A stretch of 64,000 nucleotides of DNA from Neoceratodus forsteri (Eukaryota; Chordata; Ceratodontiformes; Ceratodontidae). This document shows, piece after piece, positions 43,563-53,720 of the stretch. Each line of letters opens with the position of its first letter. Positions within the stretch are counted from its first letter, which is position 1. The notes under the pieces are model-generated. The model saw nothing but the letters and a program-made list of their open reading frames with translations, did not search any database and had not been told where the DNA came from. Location: positions 282,036,001 to 282,100,000 of the forward strand of contig CM028131.1 in NCBI GenBank assembly GCA_016271365.2. The letters are read 5' to 3'. Made by a program: the position numbers and the translations under genes.

Positions 43563-44402
43563 AGAAACATAGACATTGACGACAGATAAGGACCGCAAGG
43601 CCCATCCAGTCTGTCCATTTTTTTCTACCGTATGAATGTGCCATAGGCCTGTACTCTGTCAATGGCCTATCTACTGTATTCATACGCCTCTGTATTGCTC
43701 CCTTATGCCTATCCCATGCTTGTTTGAAGCCCTGCACTGTATTCATATCCACCACTTCCTGATGTAGGCTGTTCCATGCATCCACCACCCTTTCTGTGAA
43801 AAGAACTTCCTCACAGTGACATTACCCCTTAATCAGCCTCCTCTAATCTCATGCTATGTCCTCTTGTTCTGCTGTTTTCTTATATTAAAACATATTAGAC
43901 TCTTGCACCTTGTTAATGCCCTTGAGGTATTTGAATGTTTCGATCATATCACCTGTCTCCTTCCTTTGCTCTATGGTATACATATTGAGCTCCTTTAATC
44001 TGTTCTCATATGTTTTCTGATGCAGTACCTGCACCATTTTGGTTGCCCCACTCTGGACTGCCTTCATTTTGTTAATGTCCTTGTGCAGGTGTGGCCTCCA
44101 GTACTGCACGCAGTACTCCAGATGGGGCCTAACCAGCCTCTTGTAAAGAGGGATTATTACCTCCCTCTTATGACTTGTGATACCCCTACTAATACACCCC
44201 AACATGCCTCTAGCCTTACCGACTGCTTTAGTGGTCTGCTTGGATGATTTCAGGTAATCTATGATGATGATGATGCCCAAGTCTCTTTCTTCCCTTGTGA
44301 TTGCCAGTAACTCCCTCCCAACCCATAGGTGGCTTCAGGTTTCTCTTCCCTATGTGCATGGTCTTGCACTTCTGCGTTAAACCCCAGTTGCCACTCTTCT
44401 CA
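43563..44402 (-). mobile_element. CR1 LINE 3' fragment inside DIRS-F
   Basis: The plus-strand left end, AGAAACATAGACATTGACGACAG, is the CR1 3' terminus. The minus strand reads GCISRGITSHKREVIIPLYK, LVRPHLEYCVQYWRPHLHKD, TKMVQVLHQKTYENRLKELN and MYTIEQRKETGDMIETFKYL (43960-44220), the RT C-terminus. Truncation is at about 44402, in the WQL region. About 840 bp. No clear target duplication was found. Confidence 0.8.
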
Positions 44403-44855
44403 CACATGATTCTCATAGCCCTTCTTTGACCTCGGCAAATTTGGTTCCCTCTGCTACAGCAGCTGACGATGGAACCCCTGGTTCTTCTGTCTCAGGAGCA
44501 GGCCAGCCTGGTGCAGCTGAGCCTCAAGTCTCTTCACCTGCCTGCGTGGCACCTTTGGACATAGCTGTCTCATGCTTTGGCGTCTCTTCTGGAATTGCTC
44601 AGGTACTAGTGGAGGCCAGAAAACCCTCCACTAGATCCACATACGCTATGGAATGGAAGAGATTTTCTATTTGGGCCATGGCCAAAGGTCTGGACCCTTT
44701 TCTTGCTCGACACCCCAGGTCCTTGAGTACCCTTTGCACCTGTCTGATTCGGGCCTCAGTTATTCATCTCTCAAGGTCCAATTATCTGCGGTTTCTGTCT
44801 ACCACCTTCCGATGGGGGACAAATACATCGCTCAGTTGGAGGTTTCCAAAACCTT
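44403..44855 (+). pseudogene. DIRS-F recombinase, N-terminal part
   Basis: It reads ARKPSTRSTYAMEWKRFSIW (44609-44668), the start of the SAM-like domain as in other DIRS copies. A shifted frame continues YSSLKVQLSAVSVYHLPMGD and AQLEVSKTF to 44855. The SINE at 44856 interrupts it. Upstream, 44426-44608 is the RNase H to recombinase linker. Confidence 0.75.
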
Positions 44856-45474
44856 TCTTTTTTTTCTTTTTTTTTTACTTTATTTCACTCCCGTTACGAC
44901 CCCGAGGTCCTCTCTCAGGCATCCTATCTTTATCCTTCCCACCTGAGGATCCCCGCACTGTCTCCCCTCTCTCCCCCCGCTCCGCTGCCAGCACCCCCGG
45001 TTTAACCCATCCGGGGTGGGTTGCCCCCCCTCCTACTTGGGCGCTCTTAGTAAGGCAGTCTTTGGCAGCGGTCGAGGATGGGCGGGGAAACCCAAGGCCA
45101 GTCAAGGAAGCCTGGCATGGGGATAGGTGCCGTCACCTGATCTCTCGATGCCGTTTTTTTCCTTGTTCTGGTTATGCCCTGATGTGGGACCTGCAGTGCC
45201 ACCCAGCCCGTGGCGGTAGGTGCTCCACCTATGTCGGGAAGGCAACTTCCGATGTGCCTTTCACGAACCAGATACGTGGCAGTGCCGCGGTCTCCACGGG
45301 GCGCTGCTCACCGAGCTACCTGGATCCCAACCCGATGAGGAGAGCAGTCTGCCGGACGCTCGATCCTCTCTGTCTCTTGCTGACCCCTGGCGGTCTGGGC
45401 TCGTTCCTGGGTCACCGGCGTGACATGAGGTGTGGCGTCCAGCGCCTCAATCCTCAGCTCCACTGGGCCGCCCC
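44856..45474 (-). mobile_element. tRNA-headed SINE inside DIRS-F recombinase
   Basis: The minus strand starts near 45474 with a tRNA-like head, TGGAGCTGAGGATTGAGGCGC (A-box region) and GCCGGTGACCCAGGAACG (weak B box). It ends in a poly(A) tail seen as a T run at 44857-44878. Short flanking repeats, CCAAAACCTT (44846-44855) and CCCCAACCTT (45471-45480), match at 8 of 10 positions and are a probable target duplication. The recombinase continues on both sides. Confidence 0.75.
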
Positions 45475-46209
45475 AACCTTCTTAAGGGATCCTCCACCTT
45501 AAAGCCTCGTCCAGTAGTCCGGTCCCCGGATTTGAATTTTATTTTAGAAAAACTTACTTTGCCCCCTTTTGAACCAGCAGCAAGTTGCGACTTACGTTAT
45601 TTATCTTGGAAAATGCTCTTTTTGAGTAGCTATTACTTCTAATGAGGATTTCAGCGCTTCAGGCCTTAGTTGTAAGAGCCATATTTTATTTTCCACAGAG
45701 ACTGGGTGGCTCTCGGACTAATCCTTCCTTTCTTCCGAAGGTTGTTTTGGAATTTTCTTTGAATCAGAATGTTGAATTGCTGGTATATTACCCAGAGTAT
45801 TTCAACAAGGGGGGAATACCTCTTGCACACTTTAGATGTGCATAGGATACTGAGATATTACATCTCTAGGACCAAAGAGGCGCGTAAGTCTAACCAGTTG
45901 TTTGTCGTCATTGCACCCAAATGTCAGGGCAAGGCCATTTCCAAACATAGTTTGTCAAAATGGTTGGCTAACTGCATCTCGCACATTTGCCACAAGTACC
46001 AGAAGCCTCTTCCGGGGGACGTGAAAGGCTGCTTCACTTGGGGCATGGCTACTTCCACGGCCTTCCTGAGGAACGTGTCCACTGCAGATGTCTGTGCAGC
46101 GGCCACCTGGTCTTCCATCCATACCTTCACCAAGCATTACATTCTGGACATCGCCTCTAGGCGCAGAGCCAGTTTCAACCTCGCAGTTCTGCAAGGCCTA
46201 CTGTCCTAA
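45475..46209 (+). pseudogene. DIRS-F recombinase, catalytic part
   Basis: MRISALQALVVRAIFYFPQR at 45642 covers the first catalytic Arg. The open frame 45769-46209 reads ISRTKEARKSNQLFVVIAPK and SKHSLSKWLANCISHICHKY. Where the family has A-H-S-T-R-G, this copy has G-C-F-T-W-G at 46027-46044, so both His and Arg of the H-x-x-R are gone. ATWSSIHTFTKHYILDIASR then keeps the nucleophile Tyr region at about 46110-46160. The end is LAVLQGLLS at 46206. A long open frame with a dead active site. Confidence 0.8.
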
Positions 46210-46297
46210 GCAGACCTCTAGTTGACAGACGCTTTCTTCTTCGAACTTAGTCTCTGATTTTTCTTTTCTTTGACTGCTTGGTATTGAGTCCTAGTCT

Positions 46298-46368
46298 GTG
46301 AAGACCTACTGCAGGAATCCTCTTGAAGTAAGATATAGCAGTTATGTAAGAACCTACCGTAACAGTAG
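46298..46368 (+). repeat. DIRS-F internal complementary region, left half
   Basis: GTGAAGACCTACTGCAGGAA... to AAGTAAGAT is the inverse complement of the F left end. ATAGCAGTTATGTAAGAACCTACCGTAACAGTAG then begins the inverse complement of the right end, which resumes after DIRS-G at 47426. Confidence 0.7.
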
Positions 46369-47425
46369 ATCTTACTTCGAGAGGGTTCCTGCTGTAAATC
46401 TTCACGTATGACTACACCCCTAGCGTCAGGTTCCAATGGCAAACTTGTAGATGGCAGTCATCAGCGAGGACCACCCCGGCGTCGAAGCGGCGATAGCGTC
46501 AGCCAGTATAAAGGTCCACGCCCTCATTTCTTTCCCACCGTCGCCTCAGTTTGTTCGGCCACGAGTAGAACAGCGATCAAGCGCGCGTGTTAGTTGAAGT
46601 TTTCTTCACCTCATAAATATCTTTCTTTAAATTCTTTCCAAATAAACCATTTTCAGATGGTTAGCCAACTGCATCATTTCACCTACCAGAAATATGGAAG
46701 TCCTTCCGGGGCAGTTAAGGTCACTCCATTAGAGTGTTGCAACTTCTGCTGCTTTTTCAGGAATGTGTCTACAGCAGAGATGTGTGCAGCAGCCATGTGG
46801 TCGATCTGTTCACATCTTCACTAAGCATTACAGTCTGGACATTGCCTCTAGGCACAGAACTGGCTTTGGTCTTGCAGTTTTGCAAGGCCTCCTGTCATGA
46901 TTTCCTGTGGCGACTTCTCCTTCTCCTCCCGGATGTACCTCCGTATTATTTGTTTTGGGGACTGCTTAGTATTCAGTCCTATATCTGAAGACCTACTGCC
47001 GGAACCCTCTCGAAGTAAGATATTGCAGATTCGTAAGAACTTAATGGTAACCGTAGATCTTGAAAGAGGTTCCTGCAGTGGTCATTCTCACCCACCTTCC
47101 CTACTCCTGGAATGTTTCCTTCATTTTCATCCTCGTGGCCCTTGGGTCTAGAGAGCATGGTCCTAGGAGTCACTCCTATTTTTCTACTTACCTTTCTCTA
47201 GGTCTCCGGTGGAAAGAACTGGAGAGGGTGAGTGTGGGACCGCCCCTTTTATAGCTAGGCTGGCGTCCGTTGCCTGATGTCGGGGCGGTCCCGCTCTGAT
47301 GATGCTAATCTACAAGTTTGCCATTGGAACCTGATGCCAGGAGGCGAGTCCTATATGTGAAGACCTACTGCAGGAACCTCTCTCGAAGATCTACTATTTA
47401 CATTAAGTTCTTGCGTAACTGCAAT
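46369..47425 (+). mobile_element. DIRS element G, small deletion derivative
   Basis: A 1.06-kb DIRS of the F family is inserted within F's internal complementary region. The left end is ATCTTACTTCGAGAGGG at 46369. The left UTR runs to about 46640 (GTATAAAG near 46507). It jumps directly to a recombinase C-terminus (NVSTAEMCAAAMWS, about 46755-46800), then G's own internal complementary region (46985-47090) and right repeat (47200-47425). Gag, RT and RNase H are deleted. GGTTCCAATGGCAAACTTGTAGAT (46430) pairs with its inverse at 47311-47334, showing these are G's two ends. Confidence 0.7.
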
Positions 47426-47800
47426 ATCTTTGAGAGAGGTTCCTGCAGTAGGTCTCGAATTCCCTCCCACCTTCCCCCAGCTGCTGTATTTTTTCTCCTT
47501 TCCTTTCCCAGGGCTTTGTTATTAGCAGCTCAGGGCTTCGGGACATTTACTCCTTTCTCCTGTTTCCTCTTCCGAGGTCTCCAGCAGGAGAACTGGAGGG
47601 TGGGTGTAGGGACTGCCCCCTTCATACAGTCACGCCGATTTACATCATGTGATGCCGGGGGCGGTCCTCCGCTATAGATTGCTAGCTAGAAGTTTGCCGT
47701 GCGGTCCTGACGCCAGGGGGTGCAGTCTTATTCTGTGAAGGCCTACTACAGGAACCTCTCTCGAAGATCTGCTGTTACGGTAAGTTCTTGCGTAACTGCT
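47426..47800 (+). repeat. DIRS-F internal complementary region, right half, and right terminal repeat
   Basis: The continuation ATCTTTGAGAGAGGTTCC at 47426 completes F's internal complementary region. The right repeat at about 47640-47770 is the inverse complement of the left end at 23290-23420. The core GTTAC...GTAAC with a 13-bp spacer is at 47774-47796. Confidence 0.7.
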
Positions 47801-48019
47801 GTTTAATTCACCTTGATTAGCACGGTATCCTTATTATACTGCGATTACCAGAACTGTACACGCTTCTCCAGTTTCAGCCTTACCTGTGCCTCATAAAGCA
47901 GCAAAACCATATTACTTCACAGATTGTCATGTCACTTTGTTATGCACTATGAGTATAATTTGTGGTTAAAAGTTTCTGTTACGACAAAGCCAGCAGAATG
48001 AGGCCATTAGGTCTGTCTA
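47801..48019 (-). pseudogene. Old CR1 fragment, right flank of DIRS-F
   Basis: CCAGAACTGTACACGCTTCT and CCTTACCTGTGCCTCATAAAG at 47860-47900 resemble the CR1 stretch CAGTACTGCACGCAGTACTCCAG...ACCAG on the minus strand. This is the probable continuation of 23000-23285. Very degraded. Confidence 0.4.
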
Positions 48020-48897
48020 GTTCTGGACAAGACTGAAGTATTGATAGTGGACCCGAATTCGCCTGGGGGCGGGTTTGGGGTTGGGCAGGCATCAGGCTTA
48101 TGGCTTGATGGCGTTCAGTTCACTACCTCAGACCGGGTGCATAATCTGGTCATTATTTTTGATGATGTCTTGACCCTGAAATCTCAGGTGTTGGCCGTTG
48201 TCAAATCCTCATTTTACCATCTGAGGAATATCGCTGGCTGAAACGCCTGGTTCTTCCGGATGACCTGCCAACACTGGTCCACGCCTTTGTCACCACCCGC
48301 CTTGACTACTGCAATGCCCTCTACCTAGGGCTTCCTGGGGTTGATATCTGCCGCTTGCAGCTAGTGCAGAGCAGCGGTGACCAGGCTTTGACTGGTACAT
48401 CTAGGGCCAGCCATATTATGCCTGTGCTCAGCGGACTGCATTGGCTCCTGTTCAGTGGCAGATCACCTTTAAGGTTGGCTTGCTGACCTTTAAAGCCCTA
48501 CACGAACAGGGACCCGGCTACTTGCAAGATCTCCTTATTCCCTACTTCCCCCTCCAGCCTTTCCGATCCGACGACGAGGGATTGCTAGAGATTCCCAGGG
48601 TCCATTTAAAAACATCTAGTGCCTGCGCTTTCTCTCTTGCGGCCCCATACCCTGTGGAATTCTCTACCTCGTCGGTTAAGAGAATGCCTGACAGTCAAAA
48701 GATTTAAATCTGAGCTCAAAACATATCTTTTTAATTTAGCCTTTCCAGACAAATTTTAAGTTAACTGATGTATTTATTGCTTAGTGTAGTTTTATATTTG
48801 TATGCTGTATTTTAATTGTAAATGGTTTTGGAAAGACTAGCAACTTGTTGTTCAGTGTGCCCTCCTGGTGAAACATTTCAATAAATAAATAAATATA
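48020..48897 (+). mobile_element. L2-like LINE 3' fragment
   Basis: It begins near DKTEVLIVDPNSP (about 48030), the RT segment after motif C. It reads VHNLVIIFDDVLTLKSQVLA and SSFYHLRNIA, then degraded C-terminal blocks including GLLTFKALHEQGPGYLQDLL (48474-48533). The 3' UTR ends CATTTCAATAAATAAATAAATATAAATAAAG. It is the same family as the fragment in DIRS-A (20887-21303). Stops at 48243 onward. Confidence 0.75.
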
Positions 48898-49319
48898 AAT
48901 AAAGATTTATTTTACTTTAGTCTGCTTGTATTGCATGGTCCTCAACATAATCTGCTGACCCCCCCCACCCCGTACGCCCTTCCCCTCAATCCGACTCTCC
49001 CTTTATCCTTATTTTCTCCTTAACTCTATCCCAGCCTCTCTTGAAGCTGCCCACCATTTCTGCTGTACCATGTACAAGTCCAAAACCTTGAGAACTGTGA
49101 GGTTCTGCACTCATGGATTTCTGTTACTTCAATGATGAGTTTAGCCACTGGTGTCTTCACAGAACCTAAAAAATACATGCTGATATTTGGACTAAAACTC
49201 CCTTCTGTTCTCAATATTTTTAATTGCCAACTGTACGTGGATTAGAGGTAAATTATTCATTTATTTTTTTTCCTTTTGAGTTTCTTTTTCTTTTGATGCT
49301 TTCACCAGACAGTCCCTCA
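48898..49319. other. No gene seen
   Basis: AT-rich sequence with a C-rich tract near 48960. A CCTTTATCCTTATTTTCTCC tract precedes weak CR1-like text, not enough to call. Confidence 0.35.
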
Positions 49320-49750
49320 ACCCACCATCTGTGGGACTGATCCCATATTTTTCCCACCACTTACCCCTTGTGGCAGGGTCAGAGGGTCTTGCCCTTGTCC
49401 CTTCAAAGCAGGATCTGATCGGGTGCCCAGTTAATGGTGCCAGGCCTGCGGAAGGCTGTTTTTTGTCTCACCAGGCAATGGTTGTTTCTCTGTATTTCTG
49501 CCTCGGGATGTCAATGTGCAATGGTAGAGTACACGTTTGCATCCCATGCCCTTCTGGGCCCCCCGACTGCCTCGACACCCAGCCTTTGCTAGGTCACAGG
49601 TGCATTTCGGGAAGTGCCACACACCCAGTGAGAGGAGAGCAATCTGTCTGACATGTGAACGTCTCACCTCTGGCTGACACCTGGCAACCCCAGTCCAATG
49701 AACTTGGGTTGCTGGATAGTAGGCGGTAGCTGTATTGCCATTCTACCGGG
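49320..49750 (-). mobile_element. Old divergent copy of the tRNA-headed SINE (tentative)
   Basis: GAGAGGAGAGCAATCTGTCTGAC near 49630 followed by CTGGCTGACACCTGGCAACCC resembles GAGGAGAGCAGTCTGCCGGAC...TTGCTGACCCCTGGCGGTC in the SINE at 45.3 kb. No head promoter or tail is clear. Confidence 0.4.
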
Positions 49751-51263
49751 AAGGTGAGATACATTATTTCTTTTAATTTGGTTTTTAATTTGGTTTACGT
49801 TTTTGCTTTTGCAAGTATTTTGGAATACGGTTTGGTCTAGCTTCCCCCGCAGAAAACCGTGAAACCAGAGATCCCAGGTTTAAGTCTCATCACATCTTCT
49901 GCATCGCTCTTTTTCTGTAGAGGTTTTCACCCCCTTCCCCCTGCACCGCACCATCTGGCTGTTACCAGCTATCACCAAGCACCATCCTCCACTAATCATC
50001 CACTGTTGCAGTCCCCCATGGCTTTCTTTCCATGGTGGGGGCCAAGAGAGGACTATCTTCCCCCTGCGGCCCAGATCCAGATCCGGTTGCATCCTGTGTG
50101 ACATGGGGCCCAAGCTTGCTGGACTGGGAAGTCCCCCCTCCTCTGCTTGGCATGCATGCAGCCAGTGTTGACTTTGTGCATGCCCAGCATACCCCTGCAG
50201 AAGGAGTAAGCGCCATGACCTGACCATAGAGCTTATTGTGGTTCTGGAGCTCCACCAATAGCCCTCCCCAGCTGAGCTGCACTGCTGATAGGACGCTGCC
50301 TCACCTTGGCCTGCCACCTGAAGCAGTGTCCCAAGTTTGCTGCTGAACCCAGGTCACCTGTACTGCAACGTGTCTGGGACATCTGAGCGGCCTCTTGAAC
50401 AGCTCACTTGACTGCTCTGTGATTTCCTTTAAATTTATGTATAAGATTTGGCCAGAAAAGGGACATGGAGCACAGCAGTTTGTTTCAGGTGCGTCCTGGG
50501 AGAAGGGAGAACAAGGGATGAAATAGAATAAATCAGTAATAATAAGCAGCAAGTACAGTAAATGGCAATTAAAATTACATGATGTGCAAAATATAACACG
50601 AAAAAATACAGCAGAGGTAAGGGCGTTGAACAGCAGTAAAATGAGACCTTGAGACTTTGCTAGGTAAGTCCTGTAAGGGTGAGGGGGCAGGGGACATAGC
50701 AGAATGCAAGTACGGTAATCTGGACCCTACCTACATGTTATATGCTGCATGTTAGTTGGGCAATCCTGGCTAAATAAATAACAAAAGAAGGTATTCATGC
50801 CTGGCGGTATTTGAAGGGATTAACATGCCTGGTTGAATGAGACTGCAGATCTGCAGAGTAAGACTCGTGGCCCATCCTGTTTTCATAGCCTGCAGGAAAA
50901 TGCTGGTACAACTTGCTGCTAACTTACCTAATGGATTTTCTAATTTCAGGCCTCCATTGCGACGAGGAAGCTCTTTTACCTTTCTTACTCCAGGACCACA
51001 CTGGGATTTCACGTTGGTGAGTGAAACATTTAAAGTATATTTTCTGTAACTCAGGTGAAAGAAAAGGGGGAAGAAAGTCCTGACAGTTCATTTATGCTAA
51101 TCAGTATGGGATGTCTGTGGGTGAGCTTGAACAGATCTGCATCCTTTAATAATGTTAAACACTATTGGAAAAAAATGGGATGCTAGATCTGTGTTTGTCT
51201 TGCATAGCGACATGAAACCACAAACATGATTGCTAATATTCTTGTTTCGTCTTAAAGGGAAAC
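49751..51263. other. No gene or element recognised
   Basis: Scattered short frames only. A minus-strand open run at 49880-50317 has no recognisable domain, unusual composition and no supporting start context. This may be decayed repeat or unique DNA. Confidence 0.4.
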
Positions 51264-51650
51264 ATTCATGTATGGTGGCTGACACAGTTTGAAAGTCATG
51301 AAAAAGCTCTTTCAAATGAGGTACTGTACTGTATTGGCTCACCTGTAGCTGGAAGCACTCAGAGATATATATGACTGAGTCTGTTTCAACATTGGTACTA
51401 CATTGCAGTCATTTGTAGAACACTGTGATGTCATTGAGGAACAAGCTGTGCTCGACTCCATGTAATTAGCCACAGCTTGTTCCTCATTGACATCACAGTG
51501 CTCTAAAAATTGCTGTGATGTAGTAGTATTGTTGAACAGACTCCGTTGTCTACATCTTTGGAGTTCTTTCAGCTACACATGAGCCCAGTACCTTGTTTAA
51601 AGCAGCTTTTCATGGGCTTTCACACTATGGTGGCCACTGAGCATGAATTT
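51264..51650. repeat. Long foldback palindrome, MITE-like
   Basis: The inner arms, 51377-51450 and 51471-51543 (about 73 bp, few mismatches), are separated by a 20-bp spacer. Weaker complementarity extends outward to about 51264 and 51650 (for example TTTCATGAAAAAGCTC against GCAGCTTTTCATGGGC, and CATTCATGTATGGTGGC against GTGGCCACTGAGCATGAAT). There is no ORF and no proven target duplication. Confidence 0.75.
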
Positions 51651-51810
51651 ATTTTTTATTTATTTATTTTGAAAGTCAGATTTACAACCTTTGAGTCAGG
51701 GACTCATTTACAAAGGCACCTCGTCGCAGGGAGGGTAGACATGGTTACAGTGTGAGATACAACAGTGGTAACATACAGGGGCAATACAGATAACAAAAAG
51801 AACATAATAT
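51646..51810 (-). mobile_element. LINE A 3' end fragment
   Basis: TTTATTTATTTATTTTGAAA then TTTACAACCTTTGAGTCAGG and AAAGGCACCTCGTCGC match, inverted, the LINE A 3' end at 37740-37817. The TAAA tail abuts the palindrome. The right edge is uncertain. Confidence 0.65.
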
Positions 51811-52689
51811 ATAGGATAGTGGATGCCGAATGGACACAACAAAGCTATTCTTGCAGTGGTTGCTATGCACGATTGTAGACCTCAAGGGCGCGGCTCGAGG
51901 AAGGTCAAGTCATAGCATAACAACCCTCGTATAAGAACCCTTGTTGTGTCCGTTGGCAGCTGGTATTCTGTATGGTGTATGTTGCTGACATACAAAATAC
52001 TAGAGTGCGCTACAGATAAAAAAAAAAAACTTTCAGAGACGTAACTTGAGTTATCAAGCTCTACTGGAAGAACAGGGAAAAAAACACAGCAAGTAAAGAA
52101 ACAGTAGCATGCGGTTCGAGTCTTGAACAGTTAGACTTCACAACCTGGCCCTGTAGATAGGGTGGGGGTGGGAGAAAAAACATTTTATTACTCACTCTGC
52201 TTTTTACTTTCAGCCGCTATTTCATACATTTCCCCTCAACGTCACGCGGTCACTGTGCTGCACGTTTTACCTTTGACCCCTCACCCATTACCCCTTGCTG
52301 AGATTGATTCTCCTGCTCAATGATGATGATCCAACATGGTACACACTGCGGCTGACATGGCAATTAGTTGCTCGACTTAACAGTGGCTGCCAGGACTGCG
52401 ACTTTACCGCACGGATGATTTTTTTCAAATTGCTGTTTGGCGGGTGATGCAGTACTGTTTACAGTTGTCATGACAAAAGTTAGTGCTCGTGACGGAGTAT
52501 GTATGACATCCATACTGAAGCAGAACCAGAAGTCGTTCTGCTGCAAGTGCGGACGTCACTACTGAAGCAGAACATGTTTTAATTGTCTCAGAAAATAGTC
52601 ACAACAATGTTCCAACATACACTATAACACTGCACTATACACTATATAACAGTGGTTTACGGGATAAAGTTACATGAATGAATGTGTAC
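51811..52689. other. No gene seen
   Basis: A-rich tract at 52018-52030 and a CTGAAGCAGAAC direct repeat (52513 and 52563). No recognised family. Confidence 0.35.
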
Positions 52690-53720
52690 TGTTAAAATGA
52701 TTTTCCAGATTCCTGGGAACCTTTGTCTAATTCCTGGTTGGCTGTGGTCAACCAGTAGGTTATGAACCTCAAAGGGTAACTAGCCATCCTAGAGACTCCT
52801 GCTGGTTGGATTGGCTGGGAGTTTTTAGTGGGTGTGGCCTATGAGTGGTGAGTCATCGCTGTCATCGAGTGGGGTGGTTGTCTCAGTTCAGTTCCAGTAG
52901 GGGAGCTGAGAAGAGCTGCAGTCTGCAGCTGAAGGCCTTGCTGGGAAGTGGAACTGACCTAAGCCTTGGGATCTTGGCAGTGGCCGTCTGCCATGGAGCC
53001 CCTGGTGGTATGCTGCCCCATTGTATGCTGATCCTCAAGGGAAGTTGTTTTACACTGAAAGCTATGTGTGCAGTCTCTGTGGTAGAAAATGCGTTGTTCT
53101 GGACTTTTAAAAGGAAATGTAGAAAGATACCTTGGTAGCTCCCCCTCTCCTCCTGCTAGGTACCGGGGGGAGTCTCCTGTAATGGGAGAAGTGTGTTATT
53201 TGGTTATGGACCCTCTGCATCACAGGGTCAAGCGTGAGAGAGGGTGAGAGGCAGAAGTTGTGGTAACTGGGACCCCTGAAAGGTGACTGCCTCTCCCAGC
53301 CCTTGTACACCGTGGGGCAAATCATAGAAGGTGAAGCTGAGTAATTAATTTGGCATTTGGACCCTATGCATCATATAGTCGGAAACCTGGGAGAGGGTGA
53401 GAGGCCAGAGCTGGAGCAACTGTGACCATAGGAATATGTGTAAATTGAGGGCAAATCCTCATTTGTCCTTTAAACAATGGAACAATAGCCTGGAATAAGT
53501 GGAGATCATGTAGGCACCAGGGTCTCTTAAGTTGGCTACCTTAATTCCACAGGGAGGTGGATGTACCAGAACCCTTGAGCTAAGGTGGAGGACTCTCCTT
53601 GGGTAGCAGCTGAAGTGGGTACCAAGTCTAGGGGGTGGAAGGATGGAATCCCGGTAGCTTTGGACGAATGTCCCATGACTACATCCATTTATTTCATTGC
53701 TGATACTGTTCAAATCTTAG
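52690..53720. repeat. LTR-like region with internal tandem duplication
   Basis: The motif TGGACCCTVTGCATCA followed by GAGAGGGTGAGAGGC occurs twice, about 150 bp apart (53209-53255 and 53359-53413). No coding sequence is present. The composition and duplicated blocks would suit an LTR or satellite-like unit, but no termini, primer site or TATA/AATAAA pair was established. Confidence 0.35.

Larger units (their letters stand above)
23286..47800 (+). mobile_element. DIRS element F, expanded by seven nested insertions
   Basis: The left end begins ATCTTACTTTGAGAG at 23286. The right end is near 47800, after an inverse-complement repeat. TAGCTAGAAGTTTGC at about 47679 matches the inverse of GCAAACTTCTAGCTA near 23339. 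Coding order is gag (23416-24566, 37824-38772, 41202-42000), RT (42050-42950), RNase H (42960-43562), recombinase (44403-44855, 45481-46209) and internal complementary region. Direct nested insertions are LINE A (24567-37817), two CR1s, a SINE and DIRS-G; DIRS-D and E sit inside the LINE. With everything removed, F would be about 6 kb, normal for DIRS. Confidence 0.8.

Noticed and set aside
46298..46410. Transcription terminator hairpin
   Set aside because: The inverted repeats here are DIRS-F and DIRS-G termini brought together by nesting, not a terminator.
49880..50317. 145-codon minus-strand open frame
   Set aside because: No recognisable domain, no supporting context and biased composition. 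Left as unassigned.
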